A stretch of 9,183 nt of DNA from a bacterium HR27. Lineage in GTDB: Bacteria; Chloroflexota; Chloroflexia; Thermomicrobiales; Thermomicrobiaceae. The DNA is taken from positions 1-9,183 of the forward strand of contig BEID01000026.1 in NCBI GenBank assembly GCA_002898975.1, given 5' to 3'. The translations under genes and the position numbers were made by a program. This document shows, piece by piece, positions 1-5,726 of this stretch (position 1 is its first letter; every line of letters begins with the position of its first letter). The notes below the pieces were generated by a model. The model was not told where the DNA came from, made no database searches, and was given only the letters and a program-made list of their open reading frames with translations.

Positions 1-525
1 CTGGTCAATGCCGCTACCCACACGACGCTCGCCCATGACCTGGGAACGCTGCTCAGCACGCTCGCCTACGCCATCCGCACCTACCGGGCACGCGCGGTCG
101 TCATTGACTCGCTGACTGGCTTCTACGAGGCGCGCGAGATGCAGGCACGCGAGATCGTCCGCCCGCTCTACTCGTTCCTCAAGAAGTGGCACCAGACGGC
201 TCTCGCCGTCTCCCAGAAGCGAAGCGGCCACGAACTCCTGACTGCGGAGGCAGCCGGCGGCTTCGCGGTCGGGCACATCCTGGATGGCTCGCTGGTACTG
301 GCCAAGCAGCCGGTGCTCTCGGCCCAGCAGGCCCGTCTCTACCGGACACCGATCGGCGAGACGGTGCGGCTGTTCCGCATCGACGGTTGCCGCATGAGTG
401 GGCACGACACGGCAACCCATCTCCTGGAGATCACGCCGGAAGGACTGGTGCGCATCGGGCCACGACTCAGCGACCTCGCACGCGGGACATCACCGACAAC
501 AGCGGGAGAGGAGGAAGAGGAGTGA
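1..525 (+). CDS. KaiC-like RecA-superfamily ATPase, 3' part
   Basis: The reading frame is open from the first base and ends in TGA at 523-525, giving the last 174 residues of a protein whose start and Walker A loop lie left of the window. It carries a Walker B strand (AVVID, visible residues 32-36, followed by SLTGFYEAR), a KK pair at 61-62, an SQKRSG stretch at 71-76, and a C-terminal beta segment ending LLEITPEGLVRIGPRLS. These match single-domain KaiC-like ATPases such as the archaeal AF_0351 type, which are smaller than the two-domain cyanobacterial clock KaiC. The last residues are a run of five glutamates encoded by the purine-rich stretch that also acts as ribosome binding site for the next gene. 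KaiC-like proteins of this group are thought to act in signalling; the target is unknown. Family placement is firm, function is inferred. It could also be called a generic RAD55-type ATPase. Confidence 0.85.
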   Translation: MVNAATHTTLAHDLGTLLSTLAYAIRTYRARAVVIDSLTGFYEAREMQAREIVRPLYSFLKKWHQTALAVSQKRSGHELLTAEAAGGFAVGHILDGSLVLAKQPVLSAQQARLYRTPIGETVRLFRIDGCRMSGHDTATHLLEITPEGLVRIGPRLSDLARGTSPTTAGEEEEE

Positions 526-905
526 CACCGATCGAAGTGACGCCGCAGCCACCGGATCTCGACCAGCAGGCACTCCGCGTCTTCCTCAAGGCGATCGAGC
601 TCGTCGGCGGTCCCCGTCAGCTCGTCGAGCTGAAGCGCCTCACGTGGCTTCCTAGCCTCATGGAAGCGTCCTACGCTGTCGTCCTCGCGGAGGAACACCA
701 CTGGTCAGCCGACGAGATCGCGCGCTTTCTCGGCGTGTCGACTGCCGCCGTCCGGCACCTCCTCCGCACACCGGAAGCCGCGGTACTCGAACGCCTCCGC
801 GGCGAGGAACCGAGCGAGCAGAACGTGCACATCGCCGGAGGGCTGGCCAAACTCGCGCTCGACGCGCTCCGCCGAGAGGAAGAGACGAGCCAGCCGGAAG
901 GGTGA
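522..905 (+). CDS. KaiC-partner helix-turn-helix regulatory protein
   Basis: A 127-residue protein starting at GTG 522. Its first four bases (GTGA) overlap the stop of the KaiC-like gene, and a purine-rich GGGAGAGGAGG stretch lies just upstream, so the two genes are very likely translationally coupled. The frame is open further upstream, but that part lies inside the KaiC coding region and is rejected. Residues about 59-83 form a probable helix-turn-helix (WSADEIARFLGVSTAAVRHLL); a conserved-looking VHIAGGLAKLAL follows at 102-113. Size, position and both motifs fit the 'probable regulatory domain' family (TIGR03879, from memory) defined by being encoded next to KaiC-domain ATPases. The likely role is a DNA-binding or sensory partner of the upstream ATPase; no target gene can be read from the sequence. 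The C-terminus is charged and low in complexity (RREEETSQPEG). Confidence 0.78.
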   Translation: MTPIEVTPQPPDLDQQALRVFLKAIELVGGPRQLVELKRLTWLPSLMEASYAVVLAEEHHWSADEIARFLGVSTAAVRHLLRTPEAAVLERLRGEEPSEQNVHIAGGLAKLALDALRREEETSQPEG

Positions 906-1012
906 CGAGCACTCGCTCGCTGGGACCCCCTCGCCAGTCCATCGGCCGCTGGTGCCTGGCTCGCACAGTGACGCTGGCCAGGACTCCTATTCGATGAGTA
1001 CGACTTTCCCCC

Positions 1013-1041
1013 TTTCCGCCAGCCGGTCCGGGTGATATCCT
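1013..1041 (+). promoter_or_regulatory. Possible promoter for the orphan gene and Nudix gene
   Basis: An extended -10 like element, TGA followed by TATCCT, lies at 1033-1041. A weak -35 like TTTCCG (three of six matches to TTGACA) lies at 1013-1018, with 17 bases between the hexamers. Transcription would begin near 1048, about 40 bases before the ATG at 1089. It sits in the 183-base gap after the KaiC-partner gene, where a separate promoter is expected. The match is modest and this is only a candidate. Confidence 0.3.
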
Positions 1042-1088
1042 GCGGGCACGAGACGCTCTGTGGCCCGTTGGGTGACTGGACGGTGAGG

Positions 1089-1484
1089 ATGGCTGGAGAG
1101 ACCGAAACCTGGGACGGGACCCCGGAACACGAGGATCTCACCTGGCTCACCGAGCCGCCGCTGTACTGGATCGTCATCCACAGCGAGCCGCTGCCACCGA
1201 TCCCTGGCCTGGTCTATCTCGCGACGAACTCCTTTGCGGACTCGGCGTACAACGAGACGCTCGTCGCGGCACCGGACGAACCGGAGCTCATCGAACTGTT
1301 GCGTCTCGCCGCAGGTGTCCGAGCGGTCGTGCCAGGCTATCTCCGGTACTTCTTCCAGGACGACGCGGTGATCGCAGTCGTCAACGGCACAGCGATCACC
1401 TGGTTCGATTCCGTCGATGAGGCGCTGCGCTGGGACCCGTTCGCCGAGCCCGATACGATGCTGCCACCCGGACCGACTTCCTAG
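1089..1484 (+). CDS. Hypothetical acidic, lysine-free protein
   Basis: A 131-residue protein that I do not recognise. The frame is open from a GTG at 1032, but ATG 1089 is preferred; GTG 1083 (two codons upstream) is also possible and is better spaced from GGGTGA at 1070-1075. It contains about 22 Asp/Glu residues against four Arg and no Lys, so its isoelectric point should be very low. It has five tryptophans. The middle looks like an ordinary soluble alpha/beta fold: hydrophobic strands YWIVIH (26-31) and LVYLAT (41-46), a helix ELIELLRLAAGV (66-77), a strand DAVIAVVNG (92-100), then FDSVDEALRWDPF (106-118). There is no signal peptide or membrane segment. Its stop is 3 bases from the start of the Nudix gene, so the pair is almost certainly co-transcribed. 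The coding call rests on frame length, codon use and tight spacing; no function is assigned. Confidence 0.7.
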   Translation: MAGETETWDGTPEHEDLTWLTEPPLYWIVIHSEPLPPIPGLVYLATNSFADSAYNETLVAAPDEPELIELLRLAAGVRAVVPGYLRYFFQDDAVIAVVNGTAITWFDSVDEALRWDPFAEPDTMLPPGPTS

Positions 1485-1487
1485 GCG

Positions 1488-2003
1488 ATGGTCGCCCCAC
1501 ACGCGTTGGCCGCCTACACCGTCACGCTCCTTTTCCACGGCGACTCCTGCCTCCTGCTCGAGCGGAGCAGCGATCGTGCCCGGTTCCCTGGGCAGTGGAC
1601 GGGTATCGGTGGCCGCGTCGAGTCGCACGAACTCGCGGATCTCACCGCCGCCGCTCGCCGCGAACTCGCTGAGGAGACAGGCCTGCCACCGCACGACGTG
1701 CCACCGCTCGTCCTCCGCCGGGCTGTCCTCCAACACCGTCCGAGTCGTCCCGAGCTGACGCTGCTCTTGTACTTCACCGGAGAACTCCCGCAGCGACTGG
1801 CGCTCCCGCCCGGTCGGGAGGGAGCGTTCCACTGGATCAGGGCAACCGAGTTGCCCCAGCTTCCGCTGATCGACAACGCCCGGATCGTCCTCCCGCTCCT
1901 CGTCGCCGACCGAGCACGCGATCCGGCCGGGAACGAACCGGTCCGGCTCGGCGTCGCTCGCTGGAATCCCAACGGCACGATCGCCGAGATCGTCTGGAGC
2001 TGA
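1488..2003 (+). CDS. Nudix hydrolase
   Basis: A 171-residue protein starting at ATG 1488, 3 bases after the preceding stop; no strong ribosome binding site is seen, which suggests translational coupling. It has a Nudix fold pattern: an N-terminal strand region (YTVTLLFHGDSCLLLERS, 10-27), FPGQWTGIGGRVE (33-45), and the metal-binding end of the Nudix box RELAEETGL at 58-66 (E59, E62 and E63 being the Mg-binding region). The spacer between the box's first Glu (E48) and R58 is nine residues, not the usual seven. A strand TLLLYFTGEL (91-100) and FHWIRATELPQLPLIDN (115-130) follow, as in MutT/ADP-ribose pyrophosphatase type enzymes. It would hydrolyse a nucleoside diphosphate linked to another moiety, such as an oxidised dNTP or ADP-ribose; the substrate cannot be told. 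The C-terminal 30 residues extend beyond the minimal domain. Confidence 0.88.
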   Translation: MVAPHALAAYTVTLLFHGDSCLLLERSSDRARFPGQWTGIGGRVESHELADLTAAARRELAEETGLPPHDVPPLVLRRAVLQHRPSRPELTLLLYFTGELPQRLALPPGREGAFHWIRATELPQLPLIDNARIVLPLLVADRARDPAGNEPVRLGVARWNPNGTIAEIVWS

Positions 2004-2195
2004 ACTCCGAGAACGGCGGTGCCGCGCTCATCCGGTGCCCACCGGGCTCGTCCAGGTTGACCAGGCAGCTCCACCGGGGTTCCATGCGACCATGCTCCAG
2101 AGCGAGCGACGACCCGCACAGTGGTGCGTGCCGGGCGAGAATCAGCGCGCAGGCTGCCGCACCACACCGCTGTCGTGCTGGAGCGGAATGAAGCA

Positions 2196-2224
2196 GCCGG
2201 CCCCTGCACGAGGCAGGAGCCGGC
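2196..2224 (-). terminator. Hairpin terminator after the ABC importer operon
   Basis: Two 12-base arms flank a 5-base loop. Read on the minus strand they pair fully as GCCGGCTCCTGC with GCAGGGGCCGGC, using one G-U wobble. Read on the plus strand the same position is an unpaired C/A, so the structure favours minus-strand RNA. It begins about 40 bases downstream of the binding-protein stop at 2265. The bases after it (TGCTTCATTCC) are only moderately T-rich, so this is a strong hairpin but not a textbook intrinsic terminator. Confidence 0.6.
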
Positions 2225-2264
2225 GCTCCGGTCGGGCGGTCTCCGGCACGATCGGGGACGCCGC

Positions 2265-3683
2265 TCAGCCCTCGCGGCGCTTCAGCTGCTCGACGACCGG
2301 CCGCGCTTCGCGCTCGAGTGTTTGCGCGACATCGGCGAACACGGTCGCCGGGTCTTCCTGCTGGACCGTCACGCGCTCCAGCCCTTTCCCGATGATCTGG
2401 TCCCCGTTGGGGATCCAGACACGCGCAGCATCCTGCGGCCGGGTCTTCGGTAGCTGGTCTACTGCCGTCTTGAAGTTCGGATTCTCCTCGAAGTAGCGCT
2501 GCATTTCGGCACTCGCGATCGCCGACTTCCGCACCGGCATGTAGCCAGTGTTCTGCGACCACCACATCGTACTCTCCGGTGAGGTCGCGAACGCAATCCA
2601 CCGGAAGGCCGCTTCCTGCACCTCCTGTGGCTTGTTCTTGAGAATGGCCAGCCCGGCACCACCAGTGCAGCAGCCGAACCCGGCCGGCCCTTCCGGCAGG
2701 AAGGCTGTCCCGACCGGGAAGCTGGCCGAGCGGAGAATCCCGCCGAGGGAACCGGTCGAAGCCATCATCGCTGCGACGGCTCCATTGACGAAGTCCGCGA
2801 CGAGATCCTGCGATGGCACCGCCATGCCATCACGCACCGACGCGAGGTAGAACCGTCCGGCTTCGACCGCCGGTTCCTCCTGGATGCGGATCGTGAAGTC
2901 CGGATCCGAGTACCGTCCACCCCACTGCCAGCAGACGGGTTGGAAGAGCCAGGCGATGTACGACGCAGCGCTCGGGTGCCCGAAAGCGTACCGCGTCGTG
3001 TTCCCACCCTCGCGCTTGACCAGCTGGCCACTCCACTCGACGAACTCGTCCCAGGTCGCAGGCCCGCGGTCAGGAAGGCCAGCCTCTTGCCAGATCTGCT
3101 TGTTGTAATAGAACAGCGGTGTCGAGCGCGCGAACGGAACCCAGTAGACGGTTCCCTGCCGCGTCCCCTCTTCGATCAGCGGGTCAACGTAGTCGCTGGT
3201 GTCGATCCCGTTGGCAGCGAAGAGGTCGTTCAGGGGCAGCAGGATATCGTTCAGATAGAACTTGAACCACCACACGTCCGACAGCAGCACGACGTCCGGT
3301 GTCGTGCCAGCGGCCAGAGCCTGCGTGAGCTTCTGGGCTGTCTCCTCGTAACTGCCCTGGTACTGGTATTCGAGTTCGACCTCGTTCTGCGACTCGTTGA
3401 ACCGCTGCACGAGCGCTTGCTCGGCCTCGCCCAGCGTCCCGCTGTACGATCCCCAGTAGAGTACCTTGACCTTAGAACCGGTATTTTGGACGACTGCCGG
3501 CGCGGTCGGACTCGTCGTCCCGGTTCCACTCGCTAGCGCAACCGTCGGGCTCGCTGCAGTGCTGCCGCTCGCCGGGGCAGCTGTCGGCGTCGGCTCGCTC
3601 TGCCCACAGGCTGCCAGCAGTGCTGCCCCGGAGAGTCCACCGAGCGCCAGCACGAACCGTCGTCGTGTCAAACTCCGTGTCAT
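2265..3683 (-). CDS. ugpB: ABC transporter sugar/glycerol-3-phosphate binding lipoprotein (UgpB-like)
   Basis: A 472-residue extracytoplasmic binding protein of the extracellular solute-binding family 1. ATG 3683 is chosen because GGAGGAGGG lies 5 bases upstream; an in-frame ATG at 3719 lacks this and would put the site inside the gene. The N-terminus has a twin-arginine motif (TRRRFVL, 6-12), a hydrophobic stretch and a lipobox LAAC with Cys26, then a Thr/Ala/Pro/Ser tether to about residue 70, so it is a Tat-exported lipoprotein. Segments line up with E. coli UgpB as I recall it: GSYEETAQKL (110-119), STPLFYYNK (187-195), MASTGSLGGI (307-316), GGAGLAIL (341-348), TGYMPV (379-384), YFEENP (397-402) and ARVWIPNGDQI (420-430). 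The Glu that binds ligand in UgpB appears as Asp136. Neighbouring permeases and a phosphodiesterase support a glycerol-3-phosphate or glycerophosphodiester ligand; a maltooligosaccharide or other sugar ligand remains possible. Confidence 0.85.
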   Translation of the reverse strand: MTRSLTRRRFVLALGGLSGAALLAACGQSEPTPTAAPASGSTAASPTVALASGTGTTSPTAPAVVQNTGSKVKVLYWGSYSGTLGEAEQALVQRFNESQNEVELEYQYQGSYEETAQKLTQALAAGTTPDVVLLSDVWWFKFYLNDILLPLNDLFAANGIDTSDYVDPLIEEGTRQGTVYWVPFARSTPLFYYNKQIWQEAGLPDRGPATWDEFVEWSGQLVKREGGNTTRYAFGHPSAASYIAWLFQPVCWQWGGRYSDPDFTIRIQEEPAVEAGRFYLASVRDGMAVPSQDLVADFVNGAVAAMMASTGSLGGILRSASFPVGTAFLPEGPAGFGCCTGGAGLAILKNKPQEVQEAAFRWIAFATSPESTMWWSQNTGYMPVRKSAIASAEMQRYFEENPNFKTAVDQLPKTRPQDAARVWIPNGDQIIGKGLERVTVQQEDPATVFADVAQTLEREARPVVEQLKRREG

Positions 3684-3688
3684 CCGAT

Positions 3689-3697
3689 CCCTCCTCC
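3689..3697 (-). promoter_or_regulatory. Ribosome binding site that sets the ugpB start
   Basis: The minus strand reads GGAGGAGGG here, 5 bases before the ATG at 3683. It fixes the start at the codon for MTRSLTRRR and rules out the ATG 12 codons upstream. It lies in the 42-base gap between the permease stop at 3726 and the ugpB start. Confidence 0.8.
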
Positions 3698-3725
3698 ACT
3701 CGCCGATCAGCCTCGACATCGCCCT

Positions 3726-4568
3726 TTATCCCTTCAGCGCGCCACCTCCGATCCCCTTGACGATCCAGCGCTGCGCCAGGACGTAGACGACCAGCATCGG
3801 CAGGAGCGCCATCACCGTGCCGGCCAGGATCGGCCCCCAGTTCTGGACACCCTCGACGTCGTAGAGGTAGGCCACGCCGATCGGCACGGTGCGCCATTCC
3901 AGGCGGTTCGTTGCGACCAGCGGCCACAGGAAGTCGTTCCAGTGCGAGACGAGGTAGATCACCAGGAAGGTCACGATCACCGGCTGCGACAGCGGCACGA
4001 CGACATGGCGCAGGAGCCCGAGGTGCCCACAGCCGTCCAGCCGGGCTGCATCGACCAGCTCCCGCGGCAGTGTCAGGAAGTGCTGGCGGAACAGGAAGAC
4101 ACCGAACGCGACCGCTGCGACGGGGACGATCAGTCCCTGGTAGGTATTGATCCAGCCCAGCCGGGCGATGGTGAGATAGTTCGGCAGGAGCGTCACCGTC
4201 TGCGGGACGAGCAGCGCCGCCACGGTGACTGCGAAGACGAATCCCTTCCCTCGCGCGTCGAGGAAGACGAGTGCATAGGCCGACAGCAGCGCAAAGAGCA
4301 ATTCGATCGTCACCGCGCCGGCGGTCGTGACGAGGCTGTTCAGGAAAAAGCGCCCGAACGGCACCGCCTCCCACGCGGCCAGGAAGTTGCTCCACTGCGG
4401 ATCGCGCGGAATCCAGACCGGTGGGAAGGTGTAGATCTCCCGGTTCGTCTTGAGTGCACCCGTCGCGACCCAGTAGAGCGGCAAGCCCATCACCGCCACG
4501 ACCAGCCAGACCAGTGCCGCCAGCACGAGTCGTGTGAGCACACGCCGCCATCGCAATGGCCTAGTCAT
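3726..4568 (-). CDS. ugpE: ABC transporter permease, MalG/UgpE type
   Basis: A 280-residue inner membrane permease, the same size as E. coli UgpE (281). It starts at ATG 4568, with GGAGGG about 7 bases upstream, and overlaps the end of ugpA by 8 bases (4561-4568); a longer frame back to 4664 lies inside ugpA and is rejected. About six membrane segments can be seen, near 12-36, 76-100, 109-130, 143-161, 195-216 and 245-266. The cytoplasmic EAA loop that docks on the ATPase is at 170-192 (ELVDAARLDG, then PLSQP just after). The ending QRWIVKGIGGGALKG is typical of the MalG/UgpE family. With UgpA it would form the translocation channel. The ligand comes from context, so the gene symbol is less certain than the family. 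Confidence 0.88.
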   Translation of the reverse strand: MTRPLRWRRVLTRLVLAALVWLVVAVMGLPLYWVATGALKTNREIYTFPPVWIPRDPQWSNFLAAWEAVPFGRFFLNSLVTTAGAVTIELLFALLSAYALVFLDARGKGFVFAVTVAALLVPQTVTLLPNYLTIARLGWINTYQGLIVPVAAVAFGVFLFRQHFLTLPRELVDAARLDGCGHLGLLRHVVVPLSQPVIVTFLVIYLVSHWNDFLWPLVATNRLEWRTVPIGVAYLYDVEGVQNWGPILAGTVMALLPMLVVYVLAQRWIVKGIGGGALKG

Positions 4569-5523
4569 AGGAGACCCTCCGTTCGCCGATCCGCACCTGA
4601 AGCAGGCTGATGATCGCGAGGATGACGAAGAGGAACACGGACGCAGCGGCGGCACGACCGGCATTGAAGGCGACGAAGCCCTGCTCCCAGATGTAGAAGA
4701 GCAGCGTCGTCGTCGCGTTCACCGGACCACCGTTCGTCAGTACCTTGATGAGGTCGAACGCCTGGAAGGACGCGATGGTCGACACGACGACCAGGAACAG
4801 CGTGGTCGGCCCGAGCTGCGGCAGCGTCACCGCGCGAAACCGGGCCAGCGCCCCTGCACCGTCGACCATCGCGGCCTCGTACAGCTCTTGGGGGATCCGC
4901 TGCAACCCCGCGAGATAGACGATCGTCGCAAATCCGACCGTCTTCCAAATCGAGACCAGAATGACCGCCACCATCGCCAGCCGTGGGTGGTTCAGCCAGT
5001 CCGGCGAGACCGTCCCCAGCCAGCTGGCGACCTGCCCGACCACCCCGAAGCGCGGATTGAGCATGTTGACCCAGAAGATCCCGACCGCCGCACCGCTCAG
5101 CACGTACGGGGCGAACACCACGCTCCGAGCGAGCGCGATCCCGCGCAGCCGCTGGTCGAGCAACAAGGCGAACAGGAGTCCCAGCACGAGCGTGCCGCCG
5201 ACCGTGCCGGCGGTGTACACCACGGTGTTGCGCAAGACTTCGTGAAAGTCACGGTCGCCGAGCAAGAAGCGGTAGTTTTCCAGCCCAACGAAGACCTTCA
5301 CTGGACTGATCAGATCCCACTGCTGGAAACTGAGGTAAACATTCACGACGAGCGGCCAGTAGGTGAACACCGCGAGCAGGAGCAAGTTCGGTGCCACGAA
5401 CAACACGAAGAGCAGCCGCTCGCCGAGAATCCGGCGCAACCGGCTGGCTGCCGCCTGCTCGTCACTGCGCACTGGCGTGGCTACGGTGCGTTGCTGTTCG
5501 AGCACCTTTAGCGAACGTTCCAT
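4561..5523 (-). CDS. ugpA: ABC transporter permease, MalF/UgpA type
   Basis: A 320-residue inner membrane permease and the first gene of the minus-strand operon. ATG 5523 is preceded by GAGGGAG about 9 bases upstream and an AGGAGG directly against the start. After a polar N-terminal tail of about 35 residues come six membrane segments near 37-62, 101-123, 132-153, 182-206, 240-260 and 290-310. The EAA loop is at 213-239 (ELYEAAMVDGAG, then LPQLGP). NGGPVNATTTLLFYIWEQGF (264-283) is the usual signature before the last helix in MalF/UgpA proteins. It would pair with UgpE and an ATPase to import the ligand delivered by the binding protein. No ATPase gene lies in this operon, so a shared MsmX/UgpC-like ATPase encoded elsewhere is likely. 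Confidence 0.88.
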   Translation of the reverse strand: MERSLKVLEQQRTVATPVRSDEQAAASRLRRILGERLLFVLFVAPNLLLLAVFTYWPLVVNVYLSFQQWDLISPVKVFVGLENYRFLLGDRDFHEVLRNTVVYTAGTVGGTLVLGLLFALLLDQRLRGIALARSVVFAPYVLSGAAVGIFWVNMLNPRFGVVGQVASWLGTVSPDWLNHPRLAMVAVILVSIWKTVGFATIVYLAGLQRIPQELYEAAMVDGAGALARFRAVTLPQLGPTTLFLVVVSTIASFQAFDLIKVLTNGGPVNATTTLLFYIWEQGFVAFNAGRAAAASVFLFVILAIISLLQVRIGERRVSYD

Positions 5524-5726
5524 CCTCCTGCTCCCTCACGCGGCGATCCGTTCGTCCCTTTCCGTTGGTACCCGAGCACGAGCACGCAGGTGTTGCGATG
5601 CTGTTGCGAGGCAGCAGAACAAGCTGTAGCGGAGCTACTTCGCAACGAATCCGACACCGATCAGCCAAGGCTCGCGACGAAACTGAGGGTGACGACGGTT
5701 CAACCGCTCGCGAAGGGAGCAGAGCG
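5524..5726. promoter_or_regulatory. Divergent control region between ugpA and ugpQ
   Basis: A 203-base gap that must hold promoters for both the minus-strand importer and the plus-strand phosphodiesterase. I find no convincing -35/-10 pair on either strand. It contains three copies of one heptamer (GTTGCGA at 5592-5598 and 5603-5609, its complement TCGCAAC at 5640-5646), a tandem GAGCAC pair at 5574-5585, a GTAGC/GCTAC hairpin at 5626-5638 and a short palindrome CGGTTCAACCG at 5696-5706. The ugpQ ribosome binding site AAGGGAG is at 5712-5718. Confidence 0.6.
5592..5646. repeat. Three heptamer copies, two in tandem at 11-bp spacing
   Basis: GTTGCGA occurs at 5592-5598 and again at 5603-5609, separated by four bases (TGCT). 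A third, inverted copy (TCGCAAC) is at 5640-5646. Seven-base direct repeats every 11 bases are the layout of PhoB/PhoP response-regulator sites in other bacteria. The base sequence is not the E. coli Pho box, so assigning a Pho-type regulator is inference. Confidence 0.55.

Noticed and set aside
186..521. Upstream extension of the KaiC-partner gene
   Set aside because: The frame is open but lies inside the KaiC-like coding region. GTG 522 with its purine-rich site is the sensible start.
906..919. CGAGC-ACTC-GCTCG hairpin just after the KaiC-partner stop
   Set aside because: The stem is only 5 bp with no T tract after it, too weak to call a terminator.
955..982. CCTGGC/GCCAGG inverted repeat
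   Set aside because: Six pairs across a 16-base loop is expected by chance in DNA this GC-rich.
987..1832. 281-residue open frame on the minus strand
   Set aside because: It runs antisense through the Nudix gene and the acidic orphan gene. High-GC DNA gives long antisense frames, its sequence is Arg/Glu/Asp-rich without motifs, and the Nudix motifs on the plus strand are clear.
2032..2045. CCGGTG-CC-CACCGG inverted repeat after the Nudix gene
   Set aside because: The position would suit a terminator, but the stem is short, the loop is tiny and no T run follows, so it is not called.
2035..2496. 153-residue open frame on the plus strand
   Set aside because: It starts in the convergent gap and continues antisense to the binding-protein gene. 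It has no ribosome binding site or motif.
3684..3719. 12-codon longer start for the binding protein
   Set aside because: The strong ribosome binding site would then be inside the gene, and the Tat signal is complete from ATG 3683.
3472..4551. 359-residue open frame on the minus strand
   Set aside because: It is a shifted frame through ugpE into ugpB, with typical GC-shadow composition and no domain.
4534..5511. 325-residue open frame on the plus strand
   Set aside because: It is antisense to ugpA, whose membrane segments and EAA loop are unmistakable. The plus-strand product is full of Arg, Glu, Gln and His without a recognisable fold.
5391..5726. N-terminal extension of the phosphodiesterase
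   Set aside because: It would overlap ugpA on the other strand and cross the control region. The GDPD domain begins right after ATG 5727, which has its own ribosome binding site.
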